From Flavobacteriia bacterium (GTDB lineage Bacteria > Bacteroidota > Bacteroidia > Flavobacteriales > Flavobacteriaceae), in the NCBI GenBank assembly GCA_003973375.1, contig QNYL01000036.1, positions 1-17,294 on the forward strand: 17,294 bases of DNA. The letters are read 5' to 3'. The notes beneath the pieces were generated by a model. That model made no database searches. It worked only from the letters and a program-made list of their open reading frames with translations, and was not told the DNA's origin. Made by a program: the position numbers and the translations under genes. How positions within the stretch are numbered: the first letter of the stretch is position 1; each line of letters starts with the position of its first letter. Of this stretch, positions 15,025-17,294 are shown piece after piece.

Positions 15025-16050
15025 TTAATCCTTTTGATGAATGGTATAGTTTCTCCATTTTTCCAGACACTGTTCCATATCATCCGGGATCTTGGAATCA
15101 AAACTTAAAAATTCCCTGGTAACAGGATGTGTAAATCCGAGGATTTTTGCATGCAAGGCTTGTCTTGGAAGGATTTTAAAACAATTCTCTACAAACTGTT
15201 TGTATTTGGTAAAGGTAGTTCCTTTTACAATTCTGTCACCCCCGTAACGGGCATCATTGAACAACGGATGACCGATATATTTAAAATGAGCCCTGATCTG
15301 ATGGGTTCTTCCTGTTTCAAGTTTACACTGAACCAGGGTAACGTAATTAAATCTTTCAATAACCTTATAATGTGTAACCGCATGTTTACCAAAATCTCCT
15401 TCAGGAAAAACATCCATCTGCAAACGGTTCTTAAAACTTCTTCCTATATTTCCCTCAATAGTTCCTTCCTCTTCATCAAGATTTCCCCAGATAAGTGCAT
15501 AATATAATCTCTGCGTGGTCCTTTCGAAAAACTGACCTGCCAGGTTGGCCATGGAAAATTCTGTTTTTGCCACAACCAGTAAACCACTGGTATCCTTATC
15601 AATTCGGTGTACCAGTCCGGGACGTTCATTTGAGTTCTTTGGCAGATTTTCAATATGATGGATCAATCCGTTTACCAGGGTACCGCTGTAATTACCATGT
15701 CCGGGGTGAACCACCATTCCGGCCGGTTTATTCACCACCATCACCTCATCATCTTCATAAACAATATCAATAGGAATATCTTCAGCAACCAAAAGGTTTT
15801 CATGAGGCGGATGCGCCAGAACGATCCTTACAACATCATAAGGTTTTACTCTGTAATTGGCTTTTACCACATTGTCATTAACCAGTACATTACCTGCTTT
15901 TATAGCTTGTTGTATCTTGTTACGTGTGGCATTTTCGATGAAATTCATCAGAAATTTATCAACACGAAGCGGTTCCTGACCTATGGACGCCGTAAACCGG
16001 TAGTGTTCGTACAGATCATCATTCAGTATTTCCTCAGTAGTATCATTCAT
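15025..16050 (-). CDS. RluD-type 23S rRNA pseudouridine synthase (RluA family)
   Basis: Converts specific uridines of 23S rRNA to pseudouridine in the cytoplasm. The 341-residue protein has an N-terminal S4 RNA-binding domain (about 28-75) and an RluA-family catalytic domain (about 98-310). The catalytic motif G-L-V-H-R-I-D-K-D-T-S-G-L-L is at 145-158, with Asp151 as the nucleophile by comparison with RluD. Other family elements are V-V-N-K-P-A-G-M-V-V-H-P (105-116) and L-E-T-G-R-T-H-Q-I-R-A-H (244-255). The S4 domain favours RluD (helix 69 sites) over RluA, but RluC-like specificity is possible. Its ATG overlaps the end of the upstream PASTA gene by 8 bases, suggesting translational coupling. 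The start gives a standard N-terminus. Confidence 0.94.
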   Translation of the reverse strand: MNDTTEEILNDDLYEHYRFTASIGQEPLRVDKFLMNFIENATRNKIQQAIKAGNVLVNDNVVKANYRVKPYDVVRIVLAHPPHENLLVAEDIPIDIVYEDDEVMVVNKPAGMVVHPGHGNYSGTLVNGLIHHIENLPKNSNERPGLVHRIDKDTSGLLVVAKTEFSMANLAGQFFERTTQRLYYALIWGNLDEEEGTIEGNIGRSFKNRLQMDVFPEGDFGKHAVTHYKVIERFNYVTLVQCKLETGRTHQIRAHFKYIGHPLFNDARYGGDRIVKGTTFTKYKQFVENCFKILPRQALHAKILGFTHPVTREFLSFDSKIPDDMEQCLEKWRNYTIHQKD

Positions 16051-16645
16051 TAGGATTTTCCTTTAGCTGAGCAATGCTGTCAAGAATTGCCTGGTCCGGA
16101 GCATCATCCCAGATCACCACATCGATCACAGAATATTTTGGCAGGATATCACCCGGATTGATCTGCTTATTATTAAATTCGAGTCCTTTAACAAGTCCTT
16201 TCCACTTCCCTTTTACATAGTTCTTTTTTCCAATCTTAAATCCGGCTGCTTTTAAATGAGAAACTGCCTGACGAGTTGGCTGACGAAGAACTTCAGGAAC
16301 TTTTATTTTACGGTAATTAGTAGGATTTAGAGTTAAATAGATCTTTCTGTTCATTTTAACCTTATCCCCCGGTTCCGGATTTTGCTCAATAACGGATCTT
16401 GGAGGATACTCGGGATTAAAACTTGCCGAGTCGATCACCACAAAGGTCAGATCTTTTTCAGAAAGCACCTTTTCGGTTTCTGCCAGCGATAATTTTTCAA
16501 GATTCGGCACTTCGATCTTTTCATCATGATGTGTATAACTGTTCATCCATTTCCCTAAACCAAAGATCAAAAGAACAACAATGGCTGCAATTGAAATCAG
16601 CGTTACCAAAAACTCTTTACTGGTTAAATATTTAACAAATCCCAT
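16043..16645 (-). CDS. Membrane-anchored PASTA-domain protein
   Basis: Protein of 200 residues with a short cytoplasmic N-terminus, one membrane helix (about 13-34) and a periplasmic part of two PASTA domains (about 43-107 and 112-180). The PASTA pattern is visible as V-P-N-L...A-E-x-x-L...V-I-E-Q-N-P-E-P-G-D-K-V and V-P-E-V-L...A-V-S-H-L-K-A-A-G-F. PASTA domains bind peptidoglycan fragments or beta-lactam-like ligands in Ser/Thr kinases and penicillin-binding proteins. Here no kinase or transpeptidase domain is attached, which is known in Bacteroidota. It is the first gene of the probable PASTA-rluD-yaaA unit, with a TATCTTTG box 17 bases upstream. The tail after 180 is short and acidic. The ligand and partner are unknown. 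Confidence 0.9.
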   Translation of the reverse strand: MGFVKYLTSKEFLVTLISIAAIVVLLIFGLGKWMNSYTHHDEKIEVPNLEKLSLAETEKVLSEKDLTFVVIDSASFNPEYPPRSVIEQNPEPGDKVKMNRKIYLTLNPTNYRKIKVPEVLRQPTRQAVSHLKAAGFKIGKKNYVKGKWKGLVKGLEFNNKQINPGDILPKYSVIDVVIWDDAPDQAILDSIAQLKENPNE

Positions 16646-16662
16646 AGAAAAATTTTAGATCT

Positions 16663-16670
16663 CAAAGATA
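16663..16670 (-). promoter_or_regulatory. -7 promoter box for the PASTA-rluD-yaaA cluster
   Basis: The minus strand reads TATCTTTG, an exact TAnnTTTG match, 17 bases before the PASTA gene ATG. It lies in the 136-base divergent gap shared with the M90-like peptidase gene. No -33 element at normal spacing is evident. Confidence 0.6.
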
Positions 16671-16781
16671 ATTTATTTTTACAAACTTTAAAGAATGCTT
16701 TTACAGAGTTTTATTTTACTGAAATTTAATAATTTATTTTAATTTATATACATTCGTATGTTTTTGTAATTTGAATTCTAA

Positions 16782-17294
16782 ATGATACTTAAATACAAAA
16801 TTTATAATCTTTTCTTTGGCAGTAAACTTAAAAGTGAATGCCATCAAATACTTATTGATAAAAATACCTATTACAAAAATTTATCATCAGAAAATAAAAA
16901 GATCTTTCTGATTAGAACCCTTTATTTTTATGCTTTTACTTACTTTACAAGTGAAAGAAGATATCCTATTAAAAAGAGTATGGAATTTCTGATCTCGAGT
17001 GCTTTTGTACAAATCACTTTTGGATTAAATGTTGATCTTTTACGTCATTTTAAAACAATTGAAATTGTACCTGAGTCCTATTCCTATAGAGATACGAATA
17101 AAACCTATCATGGAGATGTCAACCCTAAAAGTAAAAAAATCAGCCTGGTTTGGCCTGTTGTTGAAAGAGGTTTTTTAATTTCTGATGATGCTTTAAATTT
17201 ATCTATACATGAATTTGGCCATGTATTGATCATAGAAAATTCATTAAGAAATTACCTGAACAGAATCTTTCCTCAGAAAAAATGGTCTCATTTT
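16782..17294 (+). CDS. MtfA-like zinc-dependent peptidase (M90 family), 3' end outside the window
   Basis: An open frame of 171 codons runs from ATG 16782 to the window edge without a stop, so only the N-terminal part is present. It ends with a zinc-peptidase motif S-I-H-E-F-G-H-V-L at 141-149, whose H-E-x-x-H supplies two zinc ligands and the catalytic Glu144. The order of preceding segments fits the M90/MtfA family: F-x-x-R near 42-45, S-S-A-F-V-Q-I-T-F-G-L (72-82), I-V-P-E-S-Y (95-100), Y-H-G-D-V-N (109-114) and I-S-L-V-W (120-124). E. coli MtfA modulates the glucose phosphotransferase regulator Mlc, but Bacteroidota members have no assigned role. No signal peptide is seen. It is divergent from the PASTA gene. 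The third zinc ligand would lie beyond the window. Confidence 0.85.
   Translation, partial: MILKYKIYNLFFGSKLKSECHQILIDKNTYYKNLSSENKKIFLIRTLYFYAFTYFTSERRYPIKKSMEFLISSAFVQITFGLNVDLLRHFKTIEIVPESYSYRDTNKTYHGDVNPKSKKISLVWPVVERGFLISDDALNLSIHEFGHVLIIENSLRNYLNRIFPQKKWSHF

Noticed and set aside
15127..16053. Plus-strand frames of 126, 92 and 132 residues over rluD
   Set aside because: All are antisense to a clear pseudouridine synthase and mutually overlapping; none has recognisable domains.
1638..16645. A single cell-wall system made of the L,D-transpeptidase, GHL10 hydrolase and PASTA protein
   Set aside because: The genes are spread over 15 kb, lie on both strands and are separated by unrelated housekeeping genes, so proximity alone does not support a joint system.
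1..17294. CRISPR array, defence island, prophage or biosynthetic cluster
   Set aside because: No regularly spaced direct repeats, cas genes, phage structural genes or biosynthetic modules are visible; nearly all genes are core metabolism or envelope functions.

Overview
The window is about 17.3 kb of AT-rich chromosomal DNA from a member of Bacteroidota, most likely the Flavobacteriia. The grounds are the repeated TAnnTTTG-type (-7) promoter boxes just upstream of start codons, the lack of Shine-Dalgarno sequences, a DnaX without the usual zinc-binding cysteines, and the style of the L,D-transpeptidase, PASTA and M90-type peptidase proteins. The genus cannot be fixed from the sequence alone.

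Layout. At the left edge is tRNA-Arg(UCU) with its own terminator, followed by about 700 bp of mostly non-coding, decayed sequence that includes a frameshifted scrap of a transposase C-terminus. Next is a small lipoprotein with a short collagen-like Gly-X-Y stretch, and then another decayed stretch (1303-1637) with a 23-bp-stem hairpin. From 1638 to 6942 three housekeeping genes lie on the minus strand: a YkuD-type L,D-transpeptidase, pyrD and pheT. From 7078 to 14217 four genes lie on the plus strand: a long-chain acyl-CoA synthetase, dnaX, a CPA2-type cation/proton antiporter with RCK domains, and a secreted GHL10 (DUF187) glycoside hydrolase. From 14227 to 16645 a minus-strand cluster encodes a membrane PASTA protein, an RluD-type pseudouridine synthase and YaaA. 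At the right edge, divergently transcribed, is the 5' part of an M90/MtfA-like zinc peptidase gene cut by the window end.

How the genes relate. Most are independent core genes, each with its own -7 box, rather than one pathway. The PASTA and rluD reading frames overlap by 8 bases and yaaA follows after 39 bases, so these three are probably one transcript. Three products act on or sense the cell wall (L,D-transpeptidase, GHL10 hydrolase, PASTA protein), but they are not adjacent and no joint system is implied.

Most interesting. dnaX contains a run of ten A residues exactly at the end of the clamp-loader domain III. Slippage by -1 gives Lys-Ala-stop and slippage by +1 also stops within a few codons. 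This is the arrangement expected for production of a short gamma-like subunit, as in E. coli and Thermus, and is worth an experimental check. Other points are the degenerate nucleotide-binding motif in the antiporter's RCK domain, the long hairpin at 1461-1511, and a 14-bp distal inverted repeat that competes with the tRNA terminator. No CRISPR array, complete mobile element, prophage or defence system is visible.
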